A stretch of 64,000 bases of DNA. It comes from Ligilactobacillus pabuli (GTDB lineage Bacteria > Bacillota > Bacilli > Lactobacillales > Lactobacillaceae). The translations under genes and the position numbers were made by a program. The notes beneath the pieces were generated by a model. That model had not been told where the DNA came from and made no database searches. It saw nothing but the letters and a program-made list of their open reading frames with translations. Positions 18,030 through 26,912 of the stretch are shown here, piece by piece (the stretch's first letter is position 1; every line of letters starts with the position of its first letter). The DNA is taken from positions 20,684 to 84,683 of the forward strand of contig NZ_BQXH01000012.1 of NCBI RefSeq assembly GCF_022836475.1. Reading direction: 5' to 3'.

Positions 18030-18150
18030 ACTGAGGGTTACTTTGCCTGACTTACACACAGTTGAGCATTAACTGGGGGTTACTCTCTCTGACTTACACA
18101 CAGTTGAACGTTAACTGGGGCTTACTTTCCCCGACTTACACACAGTTCAT
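18030..18150. repeat. 42-bp tandem array (3 units)
   Basis: Units of about 42 bp carry AACTGGGGGTTACT...CTGACTTACACACAGTT; CTTACACACAG recurs at 18051, 18093 and 18135. AACTG and CAGTT are inverted ends. It lies between the divergent queG and lipocalin-like genes; the rest of that gap shows nothing else. Confidence 0.85.
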
Positions 18151-18258
18151 CAACAAACTATGGGCTTCTTCCTGCTCAATGACGCTATTTTCCTATATTA
18201 ACGCTTCCAAAAAAGTTGTAAAATAGTAGATAATTTTATGACTTTAAGGAGGATCACC

Positions 18259-18684
18259 ATGGATTTAGAGAAATATTTAATTGGAACTTGGGAATTAGTT
18301 GATTACAAATTTAGTGAAGCTGGCAATCCAGAACCGCTAGGACCCAACCCTAAAGGATTTTTGATGTACACTACTGACGGTTTTGTTTCCGCACAAATGA
18401 TGAAGCAAGGCCGCTCTAGTTATCAAAGCGGTAACTTACACTTAGGTTCAACTGAAGAAATGGCTGAAGCTGCTGCGGGCTATTTAGCCTATGCCGGCAA
18501 ATTTGCCATCACAGGCTTTGACAAAGAAACAAACACAGTTTCTCTCGAACATCATATGGACGTTAGCATGAACCCCACTTGGTTGGGAGAAACACAAAAA
18601 CGCTTTGCCACCTACAAAGACGGTCTCTTAAATATCCATGCGGACGTCAATGATGCTCAATTAATTTGGAAAAAAATAGAATAG
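18259..18684 (+). CDS. Lipocalin-like domain protein
   Basis: About 141 residues starting MDLEKYLIGTWELVDY, with the lipocalin-like GTWxLVxY opening and a following KGFLMYTTDGFVSAQM strand pair that is usual for the lipocalin-like family (Lipocalin_5). The start at 18259 has GGAGG at 7-nt spacing; an upstream ATG in frame (18238) lacks one. There is no signal peptide, so it is cytosolic. Members are small beta-barrels of unknown ligand, sometimes tied to secondary metabolism. Monocistronic with a strong terminator. Confidence 0.75.
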   Translation: MDLEKYLIGTWELVDYKFSEAGNPEPLGPNPKGFLMYTTDGFVSAQMMKQGRSSYQSGNLHLGSTEEMAEAAAGYLAYAGKFAITGFDKETNTVSLEHHMDVSMNPTWLGETQKRFATYKDGLLNIHADVNDAQLIWKKIE

Positions 18685-18708
18685 TCGGAATAATTTCTGA
18701 CCTGCTAT

Positions 18709-18757
18709 AAAGCAACAGGAGAGACTGGTAATGCTAGTCTTTCCTGTTGCTTTTTAT
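18709..18757 (+). terminator. Intrinsic terminator of lipocalin-like gene
   Basis: AAGCAACAGGA-GAGACT...AGTCTT-TCCTGTTGCTTTTT forms a nearly perfect 18-bp stem followed by T. Confidence 0.9.
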
Positions 18758-18789
18758 TTTGCAGAGATTATCAAATAGAAGCGCGATCC

Positions 18790-19130
18790 AGGTACAACTG
18801 GATGCAAGTTTGTCATTCTTTTAACCAGTCTCCAGCCAACTGGTGACAAGTTTGCTGTTCTTTTAACCAGTCTCGACGCAACTGGTGACAAATCTGCCAT
18901 TCTTTTAGCCAGTCATAAGCTCTGGCTCATATTTTGCCTGACTTTGCTCCAGAGTGATTCAGTCTGGAGCTTACTTTTGCAAATTTGGGGCCAAACGCTT
19001 TTAGTCTGGACCCCCTTTTGCTAATCTTGGGGCCAAACGTACTGAGTCTAGCCCCTCCTTTACTGATTTTAGGGCCAAACATACTCAGTCTGGCCCTTCT
19101 TTTCCCATTCTTAGGGCCAAACTACCACCA
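18790..19130. repeat. 42-bp tandem array, two or three sub-types (about 8 units)
   Basis: The first part repeats TTCTTTTAACCAGTC...CAACTGGTGACAA (units 18817, 18859, 18901). A transition unit has CTCTGG...CCAGAG. The last part repeats TTGGGGCCAAAC...AGTCTGGCCC (18987, 19029, 19071, 19113). All steps are 42 bp. It occupies the convergent gap between the lipocalin-like and LysM genes. GGGCCA and TGGCCC form inverted pairs. Confidence 0.9.
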
Positions 19131-19213
19131 TCGCTCCGACCCAGCTCCAATTTGCACACCTAATTCAAAATTTTAAATACGCCCCTCCCAAAATACTCCC
19201 CCCTCTTACTTCA

Positions 19214-19253
19214 CGCAAAAAAAAGCACAGCCCCCAACTTGAGAGCCATGCTT
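19214..19253 (-). terminator. Intrinsic terminator of LysM gene
   Basis: On the minus strand AAGCATGGCTCTC..GGGGGCTGTGCTT is followed by a run of eight T. Confidence 0.75.
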
Positions 19254-19285
19254 CATTGCTTTAATTTCATTAATTTTAAATTTGC

Positions 19286-19918
19286 TTAGTATGAATGATG
19301 TGCATTCCAGTACTGTTGAGCAGCTTGCCATGAGCCATAACGAGCAGTGACATATTGCTGAGCAACACGGTCCTGGTTAGCGCGGGAGTAATCACCGTTC
19401 AACTTATCAGATGATAATTGGTAAGCACCGATGTAGATCCCGTTTCTTGCATTGTAATCTCCGCTAGATTCGCGCGCCATGATAAATTGGCGAGCAGCTG
19501 CTTCTGAACCAGAAACGTTAGCAGTTGAACGTTGTGGTTGGGCAGCGCGTTGTTGCGGCTGTGCCTGAGCAACTGGAGCTTGCGCTTGTTGTTGTGGTTG
19601 AGCCGCTGGAGTTTGTGCAGCAGCTGGTGCTTGTTGTTGCTGAACTGCAGCCTGTGTTTGTTGTGGTTGTTCAACCACTTTCACGTTCCCTTTCTTGTCG
19701 ATTTCTAGCTTTTGGCCAGGCAAGATAAAGTTCACGTCAGCTAATTTGTTAGCTTTTTCGATGGCAGCGACTGTTGTATGGTGTGCCAAGGCGATATCCG
19801 AAACTGTGTCACCAGCTTTAACGGTAACTGTATCGGCGTTGGCAGCAACTGATCCTGCAGCGAACAAACCTGCGGCAGCTGTTAGTGAAAGTAAAGTCTG
19901 TTTGATATTCTTTTTCAT
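19286..19918 (-). CDS. Secreted LysM protein, aggregation-promoting-factor-like
   Basis: A 210-residue exported wall protein. Signal peptide: MKKNIKQTLLSLTAAAGLFAAGSVAANA, with cleavage likely after ANA. One LysM peptidoglycan-binding domain (about residues 30-75) starts TVTVKAGDTVSDIA and includes PGQKLEI. A Gln/Ala/Pro-rich linker (about 80-130) follows. The C-terminal 75 residues (AARQFIMARESSGDYNARNG.Y.GAYQLS, ending in WNAHHSY) match the lysozyme-like domain of lactobacillar aggregation-promoting factors, with MARESSG holding the probable catalytic Glu. It likely trims or binds peptidoglycan. GGAGTG precedes ATG. Confidence 0.85.
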   Translation of the reverse strand: MKKNIKQTLLSLTAAAGLFAAGSVAANADTVTVKAGDTVSDIALAHHTTVAAIEKANKLADVNFILPGQKLEIDKKGNVKVVEQPQQTQAAVQQQQAPAAAQTPAAQPQQQAQAPVAQAQPQQRAAQPQRSTANVSGSEAAARQFIMARESSGDYNARNGIYIGAYQLSSDKLNGDYSRANQDRVAQQYVTARYGSWQAAQQYWNAHHSY

Positions 19919-20310
19919 GATCTGTTGGACACTCCTATAATTACGATAAATTTTGATAACAAGTTTCGTCGAACTAACTTCAATTGATTCAACGTCACCT
20001 AGTATAGCTAATCAATGTAACATTTAAATACCAAACTATTTACCATTTACGCCGTTTTTGCAAAAAAACTATCATTTTGCAACATTTAGTAATATTTACT
20101 AAATAAATTTGCCCAAATCCAGCTAACAAATCCAGTCAGAACAGTCTGCAGCCCTAGATTTCTTTTATAACAAAAATCGGTCTCTCAGCCCTAAATATTA
20201 CAAAAAGTTTTTTATTTCACAAAAAAAGCCGGTCACTTAACCGACTTTGTCCTTGCTTTTCTTCCAAAATTTCTGACTTCTTTACCCACAGTTTTTTCTG
20301 TCACAAGTAA
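19919..20310. other. AT-rich gap: long LysM-gene leader, no gene seen
   Basis: This stretch separates the LysM gene from the next minus-strand gene. On the minus strand a -10-like TATACT (20001-20006) would leave a leader of about 80 nt before the LysM start. Apart from the terminator at 20221-20247 I see no gene. Confidence 0.4.
20221..20247 (-). terminator. Intrinsic terminator of the duplicated-domain protein gene
   Basis: On the minus strand AAAGTCGGT-TAAGTG-ACCGGCTTTTTTT is a compact hairpin plus T run. Confidence 0.75.
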
Positions 20311-21093
20311 TTATTGTGGATGGGAAGTCTTTCTTTGCCCCTGCTTAATGGCGTCTTGAATCGCAGTGTATTGCAAATGCGCAATCTTTTCGAACCCATA
20401 GGCAGTGACGTTCTCACGTGAATTAGTCACGCGTTGATCTTGATGTTTGCCGCGGTATCCCCGTAAATAAGGCGCAACAAAAGCATCAAACTCGACTTCA
20501 TCTCCACGTTGGAGCGGTTCTAGCCGATAAAACTCGGCAATACGTTCCATCCAAATTTGGTCCGCTACGACTTCATTTTTGCCGTCCGCTTTGACGTGAG
20601 CGACGGCCACATATTTCTTGTTATTATGACTAACATGGACGTAATTAGCGACAAAATGATGTTTTTTCTGGTCATGTAAGAGGCTCATTTTAGTTTGTTG
20701 CGTGCGCTCATGCTGCTTTTTTTGCTGAACTGCTACGTTTTTAACCGGATCAAAATGTCTCACCTGGTGGATATCTTCTAAGCCGTAGTCCACCGTCACC
20801 ACACCCGTTTGCGTAGGATTTCTGCGATAAACATTGACCCGCGCACTAAATTCCACTTCGTCGCCAACTTCTAACGGCCAGACCTCAATAAATGCAGGAT
20901 ATCTTTGGAGCCAAACATGGTCCGTCACTTCAGTTAGCTCTCCTTTAAATTTTAGTCTGACATTTTCGACCATCAGATATTTTTGCTCAGCAGTGGCCGA
21001 CGAATAATTCGCTACAAAAGTGTGGCGTTTGAAGTCGTGCAGTTCACGCAACTTTTTTCGTGAAACTGCATCATCTCCCGCTCGCATAAACAT
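20311..21093 (-). CDS. Unknown cytosolic protein with two tandem homologous domains
   Basis: About 260 residues, unrecognised. Two halves of about 110 residues are clearly duplicated: the first has LHDFKRHTFVANY, HVWLQRYPAFIE, GDEVEFSARVNVYRR and VDYGLEDIHQVRH; the second has LHDQKKHHFVANY, QIWMERIAEFYR, GDEVEFDAFVAPYLRG and TAYGFEKIAHLQY. Each half looks beta-rich and basic, suggestive of an OB-type or nucleic-acid-binding fold, but this is a guess. No signal or membrane segment. The start is uncertain among TTG 21096, ATG 21093 and ATG 21087; the upstream AAAGTGAG is a weak ribosome site. Monocistronic. Confidence 0.65.
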   Translation of the reverse strand: MFMRAGDDAVSRKKLRELHDFKRHTFVANYSSATAEQKYLMVENVRLKFKGELTEVTDHVWLQRYPAFIEVWPLEVGDEVEFSARVNVYRRNPTQTGVVTVDYGLEDIHQVRHFDPVKNVAVQQKKQHERTQQTKMSLLHDQKKHHFVANYVHVSHNNKKYVAVAHVKADGKNEVVADQIWMERIAEFYRLEPLQRGDEVEFDAFVAPYLRGYRGKHQDQRVTNSRENVTAYGFEKIAHLQYTAIQDAIKQGQRKTSHPQ

Positions 21094-21260
21094 CAACTCA
21101 CTTTCGCTTTAAACCCAGCTATGACTGACTATGTTTCTTTCCAGTGTCCGAATTCACGATAATGATGATTTTCATCCGTTGCCTCTTTTTCATCTATTTT
21201 GCCAAATGTAGTCCCGCTAATTCTGTCAATTAACCAACTTTGTCCTTGCTTTTCTCTTGG

Positions 21261-22109
21261 TTAGTTAAACGGATTATAGTAGCGTCCGCCGTTCACCTGA
21301 AATAACGCAATTCCCAACACGATCAAAACGACCGTGAAAAAGATCAACCCGTAATCCAGTTTTGCTAACGGGTGTGACATATACCAGGTCCGTTTCTTTT
21401 GCGTGCCAAAACGGCGCAAGCGCATGGCCCGCGTCGTGACTTCGATCCGGTCAAGCGATGAAAAGACCAGCGGCAATAAAATTTGCGAGCTGCCCTTCAC
21501 CCGTTGCCAGATGCCTGCCTTCTTTGAAATTTCCAAGCCCCGTGCCTGTTGCGCCAAACTGATCTGTTTGAACTCGCGCATAAAGTCTGGAATGTAGCGC
21601 AGCGACAATTCGACCGCGTAACAGATCTTGTAAGGGATCTTGATGCGGTTCATCCCCGCCGCCAGCTCAGAGGGATCCGTAGTGTACAAAAATGCCAAGA
21701 TCAGCGGCACGATAAAAATATATTTCAACGTCATGTTTAACAAATAAAATAATTCTTCAGTCGTAACGACAAAAAAGCCGCTGCCAAATAAGACGTGACT
21801 GCTGCCGTAAATTTCGGCGCCGTAGTGTGGGCTGAACACATAAACTAAGACCAGGTTTAACAAGGTAAACCCAATAATGGCGTAGACTAAACCGCGCACC
21901 TGCCGCCACTTCAACCGGGCTGCAGCGTAAAAAATGAAGGCAAAGGCTGTCAATAAAACTAAGTAGCGCGTGTCATAACTGACCATCCCGATCGCCGACA
22001 GTCCCAACAAGATCACGATTTTGGTGGTCCCGGATAACCGGTTGATCCACGGAGCCCGCTGCTGCGACCCGGCGATTGGCTTCGGGTCAGTTTTCAACTT
22101 GGTAGGCAT
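21261..22109 (-). CDS. ecfT: ECF transporter transmembrane component EcfT
   Basis: About 282 residues with several hydrophobic helices and the two Ala-Arg-Gly-type coupling helices of EcfT: QQARGLEIS (about residue 190) and TRAMRLRRFG (about 235), which dock into the ATPase grooves. It is the scaffold linking ATPases and substrate-binding S component. The start is the ATG at 22107-22109 with AAGGAGC upstream, overlapping the ATPase gene by 23 bp. It is last in the S-A-T operon. The N-terminal 40 residues are polar and unusual but still in frame. Confidence 0.85.
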   Translation of the reverse strand: MPTKLKTDPKPIAGSQQRAPWINRLSGTTKIVILLGLSAIGMVSYDTRYLVLLTAFAFIFYAAARLKWRQVRGLVYAIIGFTLLNLVLVYVFSPHYGAEIYGSSHVLFGSGFFVVTTEELFYLLNMTLKYIFIVPLILAFLYTTDPSELAAGMNRIKIPYKICYAVELSLRYIPDFMREFKQISLAQQARGLEISKKAGIWQRVKGSSQILLPLVFSSLDRIEVTTRAMRLRRFGTQKKRTWYMSHPLAKLDYGLIFFTVVLIVLGIALFQVNGGRYYNPFN

Positions 22110-23814
22110 GCTGCTTGCTCCTTTCGTAGGCGGTAAATTTTTCGGCAAAGCTGATGGCGTCGGCGATCCCCGCCTTTTGGGCCAAGGTCTGTAAGCTCAA
22201 ATGCGACAGGTGAGCCTGTTTGATCACGGCTTGATCCGTCAAAACTTCTGCCGGTGGGGCCTGGGCCAAGAAACGTCCCTGGTCCAAGACGAGTGCCCGG
22301 TCCGCGTAACTTAACATCAGGTTCATGTCGTGAGTCACCATGACGACCGTCACGCCAAGGTCGCGGTTCAAGTCCGCCAAAAAGTCCATCATCTGGGCAT
22401 AATGCGCGAGGTCCTGACCTGCTGTCGGTTCGTCCAAGATCAAGATCTCGGGTTCTAACACTAAGACTGCCGCGATCGTGACCCGTTTTTTTTGCCCGAA
22501 ACTTAACGCGGACAGTGGCCAATTACGGTATGGATATAAGCCGGTAACTTTTAAAATTTTGGCGACACGCGTCTGCTGTTCGTCAGCGGGAACGTGGCGT
22601 AACTTCAAGCCTAAGGCAACTTCCGCAAACACCATCGTCTGCGACAACATCTGGTTGGGGTCTTGCAAAACGTAGCCGATCCGCTCGGCCCGCTCTTTGA
22701 CAGATAACTGCTCTAGGGGCTGAGAACCTAAGGTTAAACTACCAGATCGCGGAGTCAAGAAACCTGTGATCAGGTTGATCAGTGTCGTTTTGCCGGTCCC
22801 ATTTTGGCCGACTAAAGCTACCATTTCCCCCGCATTGATCGTGAAGTCGAAATTCGTAAAGAGCGGCGGCTGTCCCGCGTAGCCAAAGTTCAAGCCCTCC
22901 CCGCGTAATAACGGCTGCGGCTTAGTTTCGACTGGCGGTTGCGGTAAACTTGCTTGCCACGTTGCCAACTGTTGACCCATTTGAGCTGGCAGCTCTAGTT
23001 GCGGCAAGTCATCCAAACCGCTGAGTTGAGCCACGTCGATTCCGGCATCTTTTAAGGCCGTGACATATAATGGTTCACGCAAACCGTTTTTCAGTAAGAC
23101 GTCCGTTTGTAAGACCTCAGCCGGGGTGTCGTTGGCAATGATCTGACCGTCTTTTAAAATGATCAGGCGGTCAAAGGCCACTTGGAGTGCTTCTTCGATC
23201 CGGTGGTCGATCACGATCACGGTCAAACCGCGTTCGTCTGCCAAACGCGCCAAAAGTTCCATCGAAGCTTTGCCAGCCGCTGGATCAAGGTTAGCCAACG
23301 GTTCGTCCAACAACAAGATCGGTTCATTGTCGATCAGCACTCCTGCCAAGGCGACCCGCTGTTTTTGGCCGCCGGACAGTTCTTGCGGTTTATGGGATAA
23401 CAGCTCAGGTAAATCGAGGATCTCCGCCCATTGCGCGACGCGCTCGTGTAACTCAGGGACTGGTCGCTGGTCGTTTTCCAGGGCGAAAGCCACATCTTCA
23501 GCCACCGTTAACGCCACAAACTGTGCATCCGAATCCTGCAACACGGTCCCGACTTCAAAAGACAAGGCCGTGATGTCTAACTCAGTGATCTCGCGGCCGT
23601 TGATTTGGACCTGGCCGTGCAGCTCACCCGGAAACTCGGCCGGGATCACCCCATTTAACAAACTGTCCAAAGTCGACTTACCCGAACCAGACGGACCTGT
23701 CAGTAAGACTTTTTCACCCGGCATAATTTCAAGGTTCACATTTTTCAGCGTCGGCTCAGTTTGATTGCGATACTGAAAACTAACATTTTTAAAGACAATA
23801 TTTGGAGTTGACAT
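22087..23814 (-). CDS. ECF transporter fused double ATPase (EcfA1A2-type, YkoD-like)
   Basis: A 575-residue protein with two complete ABC ATPase domains. The first has GPSGSGKST, LSGGQKQRVALAG and ILLLDEPLANLD; the second has GQNGTGKTT, LSFGQKKRVTIAA and ILILDEPTAGQD. Between them lies a linker of about 60 residues like that of YkoD/DUF3744 proteins. It powers vitamin or precursor uptake with the EcfT and S proteins. Being one fused polypeptide rather than separate EcfA and EcfA', it marks a dedicated group I ECF transporter with its own S component rather than the shared housekeeping module. Confidence 0.9.
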   Translation of the reverse strand: MSTPNIVFKNVSFQYRNQTEPTLKNVNLEIMPGEKVLLTGPSGSGKSTLDSLLNGVIPAEFPGELHGQVQINGREITELDITALSFEVGTVLQDSDAQFVALTVAEDVAFALENDQRPVPELHERVAQWAEILDLPELLSHKPQELSGGQKQRVALAGVLIDNEPILLLDEPLANLDPAAGKASMELLARLADERGLTVIVIDHRIEEALQVAFDRLIILKDGQIIANDTPAEVLQTDVLLKNGLREPLYVTALKDAGIDVAQLSGLDDLPQLELPAQMGQQLATWQASLPQPPVETKPQPLLRGEGLNFGYAGQPPLFTNFDFTINAGEMVALVGQNGTGKTTLINLITGFLTPRSGSLTLGSQPLEQLSVKERAERIGYVLQDPNQMLSQTMVFAEVALGLKLRHVPADEQQTRVAKILKVTGLYPYRNWPLSALSFGQKKRVTIAAVLVLEPEILILDEPTAGQDLAHYAQMMDFLADLNRDLGVTVVMVTHDMNLMLSYADRALVLDQGRFLAQAPPAEVLTDQAVIKQAHLSHLSLQTLAQKAGIADAISFAEKFTAYERSKQHAYQVEN

Positions 23815-23817
23815 GGG

Positions 23818-24381
23818 CTATTCCTTCGTTAATTTTTGGTCCTGATTTTGCGTCTTGCCGTATGCGATCAATAATAAGGTAGCCACGATCCCGATCGCCA
23901 GCGAGTTCGTAATAGTCGCTGTCACACCCTGCAAAAAGACCTTGCCGGCCGGTTGCGAGTAGATCCAGATATCGCCTAACGGAGCGAGCACGCCCCAGCA
24001 CAAAATATTGGCAACAACTTGTAAAACGTTAAACTTCACCAATTTTCCAGTCGTTAATTTTTCCTGCTTGATCTTCAATAAATTACGTGAATACCCGATC
24101 AGAAAACCAAATAAAGCATCGGCAATGATCCATGACCACCACGGGTCACCCCAGGATAAGTCAGTAAAGAGATGGGCAAAAAAGGCCGTCAAACCGCCCA
24201 CTGCGGGGCCAAAGATGGCTGCCAAAAAGGTCAAAAAGGCTTCGCCGAGGTCAATCGTCGTGTTCGGCACTCCAGTTGGAATGGGCACAAAACGTTTCAA
24301 AACAAAGACAATGGCGATCCCAATTCCGGTGGCGACTACCGCTTGGACTGACAGTCCACGACTACTCTTTTTTTCGTTCAT
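23818..24381 (-). CDS. ECF transporter S component, UPF0397 family
   Basis: A 187-residue membrane protein with about five helices. It matches the UPF0397 pattern: VVATGIGIAIVFVLKRFVPIPTGVPNTT, LAAIFGPAVGGLTAFFAHLFTDL, then GDPWWSWIIADALFGFLIG. These are substrate-binding S components whose ligand is not settled (some databases say riboflavin). It is first in a three-gene S-A-T operon, four bases before the ATPase gene; GGAAGAAGGAATTTTG precedes the ATG. I see no riboswitch in the leader, so ligand assignment from regulation is not possible. Confidence 0.85.
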   Translation of the reverse strand: MNEKKSSRGLSVQAVVATGIGIAIVFVLKRFVPIPTGVPNTTIDLGEAFLTFLAAIFGPAVGGLTAFFAHLFTDLSWGDPWWSWIIADALFGFLIGYSRNLLKIKQEKLTTGKLVKFNVLQVVANILCWGVLAPLGDIWIYSQPAGKVFLQGVTATITNSLAIGIVATLLLIAYGKTQNQDQKLTKE

Positions 24382-24421
24382 TCAAAATTCCTTCTTCCTA
24401 TTATGGTTACTAACTATCACA

Positions 24422-24449
24422 ATCTTAAACTACTGACCGTTTAAGTCAA
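24422..24449 (-). promoter_or_regulatory. Predicted promoter of the ECF operon
   Basis: On the minus strand TTGACT (24444-24449), a 16-bp spacer and TAAGAT (24422-24427) lie about 40 nt before the S-component start. Confidence 0.5.
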
Positions 24450-24517
24450 GTCAGTCTTTATCAAAATGCGAACGAATAGTAGCTTTTTTCGGCTAAAGTT
24501 ACTTTCATTTTGACAAA

Positions 24518-25165
24518 TTAGCCCATTTTACGGTGATTCTTCCGGTAATATTTTCGGATTTCGCCAAATCCCGTCAAAACCTGGTCCGCCTGACTTTGGT
24601 CCAATTGATAATACGGATAGCGGACCGCCCACGTTTCCAGCCCCGCACTTTTAGCGGCCTGGATCCCGACCGGACTATCCTCCACTGCCACACAGTCAGC
24701 CGCCGTCAAACCCAACTGCTGCAAACTAGCCTGATAAATATCTGGTGCTGGTTTATTATTGGCAACCTGGTCGCCGCTCATCACCGTGTTAAAGTACTGA
24801 CCCAGTTCACACTGGCGCAACATCTGGTTGATCCCGGTCAAATACCCCGCCGAAGCTAGGGCCACTTGCCGACCATCATTAACTAAGTCCGCCAAAAATT
24901 CCGCGACATTATCATTTAAATATTCGGCATAGTCGATCATATGGCTGTGGCGGTAGTCTTCAAACTGCGGGCGTAACACTGCTCGTTTCTCTGCAGTCGG
25001 CACGAGTTTTTCCCAGCCGTTATCCGCAGAGAGTCCAACGATCTCCGTAATGTTATCAACTCCTGGCTCTTCTCCGGCCTGACGCAAAAAATCAGTTTTC
25101 AACTGATAAAAATATCGTTCACTGTCGACTAGTACTCCATCCATATCAAAAATAACTGCTTTCAT
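24518..25165 (-). CDS. HAD-superfamily hydrolase, beta-phosphoglucomutase-like
   Basis: A 215-residue HAD-IA enzyme: motif I FDMDGVLVDSE (nucleophile Asp8, acid/base Asp10), motif II in ALASAGY, Lys in NNKPAPDIY and motif IV VEDSPVGIQAA. The helical cap spans about residues 15-85. Such enzymes are sugar-phosphate phosphatases or phosphoglucomutases; the substrate cannot be read from sequence. It is monocistronic on the minus strand, upstream of the ECF operon but with a separate promoter between. Confidence 0.85.
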   Translation of the reverse strand: MKAVIFDMDGVLVDSERYFYQLKTDFLRQAGEEPGVDNITEIVGLSADNGWEKLVPTAEKRAVLRPQFEDYRHSHMIDYAEYLNDNVAEFLADLVNDGRQVALASAGYLTGINQMLRQCELGQYFNTVMSGDQVANNKPAPDIYQASLQQLGLTAADCVAVEDSPVGIQAAKSAGLETWAVRYPYYQLDQSQADQVLTGFGEIRKYYRKNHRKMG

Positions 25166-25261
25166 TCTGCTGACTCCTTTATTTGGCTAACTTTCCTCTT
25201 CCACCATCATGATAACACTTACAAAAATATTACGTTACTATAAAATATTTGATGGAACGGC

Positions 25262-25291
25262 TTGAATTTTAGCATACGAATTGCCTATAAT
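25262..25291 (+). promoter_or_regulatory. Predicted promoter of the alcohol dehydrogenase gene
   Basis: TTGAAT (25262-25267), an 18-bp spacer and a perfect TATAAT (25286-25291) lie 62 nt before the start codon. Confidence 0.65.
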
Positions 25292-25353
25292 TGATACTGT
25301 ACTCTGGCAACGCTTAAATTAGCACCTCAATTCTTTTAAGGGAGGATAATTAC

Positions 25354-26535
25354 GTGTTAGATTTTACTTTTAAAAATGCCACCGACATTCGTTTTGGCAA
25401 AGACCACATCGACCATGAATTATACGATGTTCTAGCTGACTTTGGTCAAAACGTACTGTTAGTTTACGGTGGAAAATCTATTAAAAAAAGCGGCTTATAC
25501 GAACGAGTTTTAGGTCTGCTCAAAGGACTTAATGTTACAGAATTAGCGGGGGTCGAACCTAATCCTAAGATCGCCTCAGTTCGGGCGGGCCAACAATTGG
25601 CCAAAGAACACCAGATCGATGTTGTCTTGGCAGTGGGTGGCGGTTCCGTCATCGACGCAGCGAAAGTGATCGCCTCGGCAGCTTACTATGACGGTGATCC
25701 ATGGGATTTAGTACTCCACCCTTCATTGCGGTTTGACATCGACCAGCTGCCTGTTGTGGATATTTTGACACTCGCAGCAACCGGTTCAGAAATGAACTTT
25801 GGTTCGGTGATCTCCAACCCAGATATTCCGCAAAAGAAAGGGACTGGCGGTCCTAATTCACCAGCGGTTTCTTTCTTGGATCCAACTTTGACTTACACAG
25901 TTCCTGCTCGCCAAACGGCCGCCGGAGCCAGCGATATCTTCAGTCACTTGTGCGAACAATACTTCGACAACAATAATAATGAAGTTTCCAAGTGTATGAT
26001 CGAAGGTTTGATGCGCACGGTTATCAAATGGGGACCGGTCGCTGTCAAAGAACCAGAAAATTATGAAGCTCGGGCTAACTTAATGTGGGCAGCTACGATG
26101 GCCTTAAACGGGATCGTTGGTGCTGGGACGTTAAACAGCTGGACAGTTCATCCGCTAGAACATGAACTCTCCGCTTACTACGACATCACCCACGGCATTG
26201 GCCTCGCAATTTTGACGCCACGTTGGATGGAATTTGCGTTAAATTCCAATACCAAACCACTCTTTGCACGTTTTGCTCGGAGTGTCTGGGATCAATACGG
26301 CTATGACGACATGGAACTGGCTGAAAACTCAATTCGCCGGACCCATGATTGGCTCAAGTCACTTAATCCAGAAATGACCTTGCCAGACGTTGGTATTACC
26401 GATGACAGTAACTTCGCAGCGATGGCTAAAGCCGCCGTTAAATCTGGCCGCTTGGCAACTAACGCTTATGTCCCAGTGACTGAAAGAGATGCCATTCGGA
26501 TCTACCAAGATTCAATGAAAGAATTTAATAAATAA
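25354..26535 (+). CDS. Iron-containing alcohol dehydrogenase (butanol dehydrogenase type)
   Basis: A 393-residue group III alcohol dehydrogenase like BdhA/YqhD. It has the nucleotide-binding GGGSVIDAAK (about residues 96-105) and metal ligands in AGASDIFSHLCEQYF (Asp, His) and HPLEHELSAYYDITHGIGLA (two His). It reduces aldehydes to alcohols with NAD(P)H. The start codon is GTG, eight bases after GGGAGGA. Monocistronic, with its own promoter and terminator. Confidence 0.9.
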   Translation: MLDFTFKNATDIRFGKDHIDHELYDVLADFGQNVLLVYGGKSIKKSGLYERVLGLLKGLNVTELAGVEPNPKIASVRAGQQLAKEHQIDVVLAVGGGSVIDAAKVIASAAYYDGDPWDLVLHPSLRFDIDQLPVVDILTLAATGSEMNFGSVISNPDIPQKKGTGGPNSPAVSFLDPTLTYTVPARQTAAGASDIFSHLCEQYFDNNNNEVSKCMIEGLMRTVIKWGPVAVKEPENYEARANLMWAATMALNGIVGAGTLNSWTVHPLEHELSAYYDITHGIGLAILTPRWMEFALNSNTKPLFARFARSVWDQYGYDDMELAENSIRRTHDWLKSLNPEMTLPDVGITDDSNFAAMAKAAVKSGRLATNAYVPVTERDAIRIYQDSMKEFNK

Positions 26536-26544
26536 ACAAAAAAG

Positions 26545-26585
26545 AGCTGTGCCCTGATTTTTTTCAAGGACCAACTCTTTTTTTG
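26545..26585 (+). terminator. Intrinsic terminator of alcohol dehydrogenase gene
   Basis: AAAGAGCTGTGCCCTGA..TTCAAGGACCAACTCTTTTTTT: stem AAAGAG/CTCTTT with an inner paired part, then a T run. Confidence 0.75.
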
Positions 26586-26589
26586 ACGC

Positions 26590-26830
26590 TATTTTTAGTC
26601 TGGGCTCGACTTACACCCAGTTAGGCCCCGACTGGGGGGAACTTCGCCTGACTTACACCCAGTTGCGCTCCGACTGGGGGGAACTTTACCTGACTTACAC
26701 CCAGTTGCGCTCCGACTGGGGGAACTTTGCCTGACTTACACCCAGTCTCTTACGTTTGGCCCCTTCTTCAGTAATCTTGGGGCCACCCCCTCACTCTGGA
26801 GCATACTTCCTCTGACTTTGATCCAGACGG
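26590..26830. repeat. 41/42-bp tandem array (4 units plus related GGGGCCA units)
   Basis: Units read GACTGGGGGGAACTT.(C/G)CCTGACTTACACCCAGTTGCGCTCC; CTTACACCC recurs at 26610, 26652, 26694 and 26735. ACTGGG and CCCAGT are inverted ends. The last part shifts to TTGGCCCCTTCTT...CTTGGGGCCA and CTGGAGC..GATCCAG, as in the other arrays. It lies in the convergent gap after the alcohol dehydrogenase gene. Confidence 0.9.
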
Positions 26831-26845
26831 GTTTGCTCTTTTTTT

Positions 26846-26912
26846 ATCGAGCTGTTTCACCCAGAAGGTTGTACTTAACCTGCTTTCTCCCGTTTCACTT
26901 CGCGCTGTTTTT
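26846..26912 (+). repeat. Dispersed intergenic element (short variant)
   Basis: ATCGAGCT...CCCAGAAGG...CTCCCGTTTCACTTCGCGCTGTTTTT has the ends of the AGTCGAGCT/CCGCTCTGTTTT family and resembles 44171-44226 and 17829-17910. It abuts the stop of the flavoprotein gene. Confidence 0.55.

Noticed and set aside
21221..21260. Terminator after ecfT (AACCAA...TTGGTT)
   Set aside because: The stem is weak and no T run follows on the minus strand.
23159..23764. 201-codon plus-strand open frame
   Set aside because: Antisense to the ECF ATPase gene and without a ribosome site; codon pattern is that of the opposite strand.
24382..24517. Riboswitch ahead of the ECF transporter
   Set aside because: I could not find a conserved core of thiamin, FMN, cobalamin or preQ1 riboswitches in this 136-bp leader.
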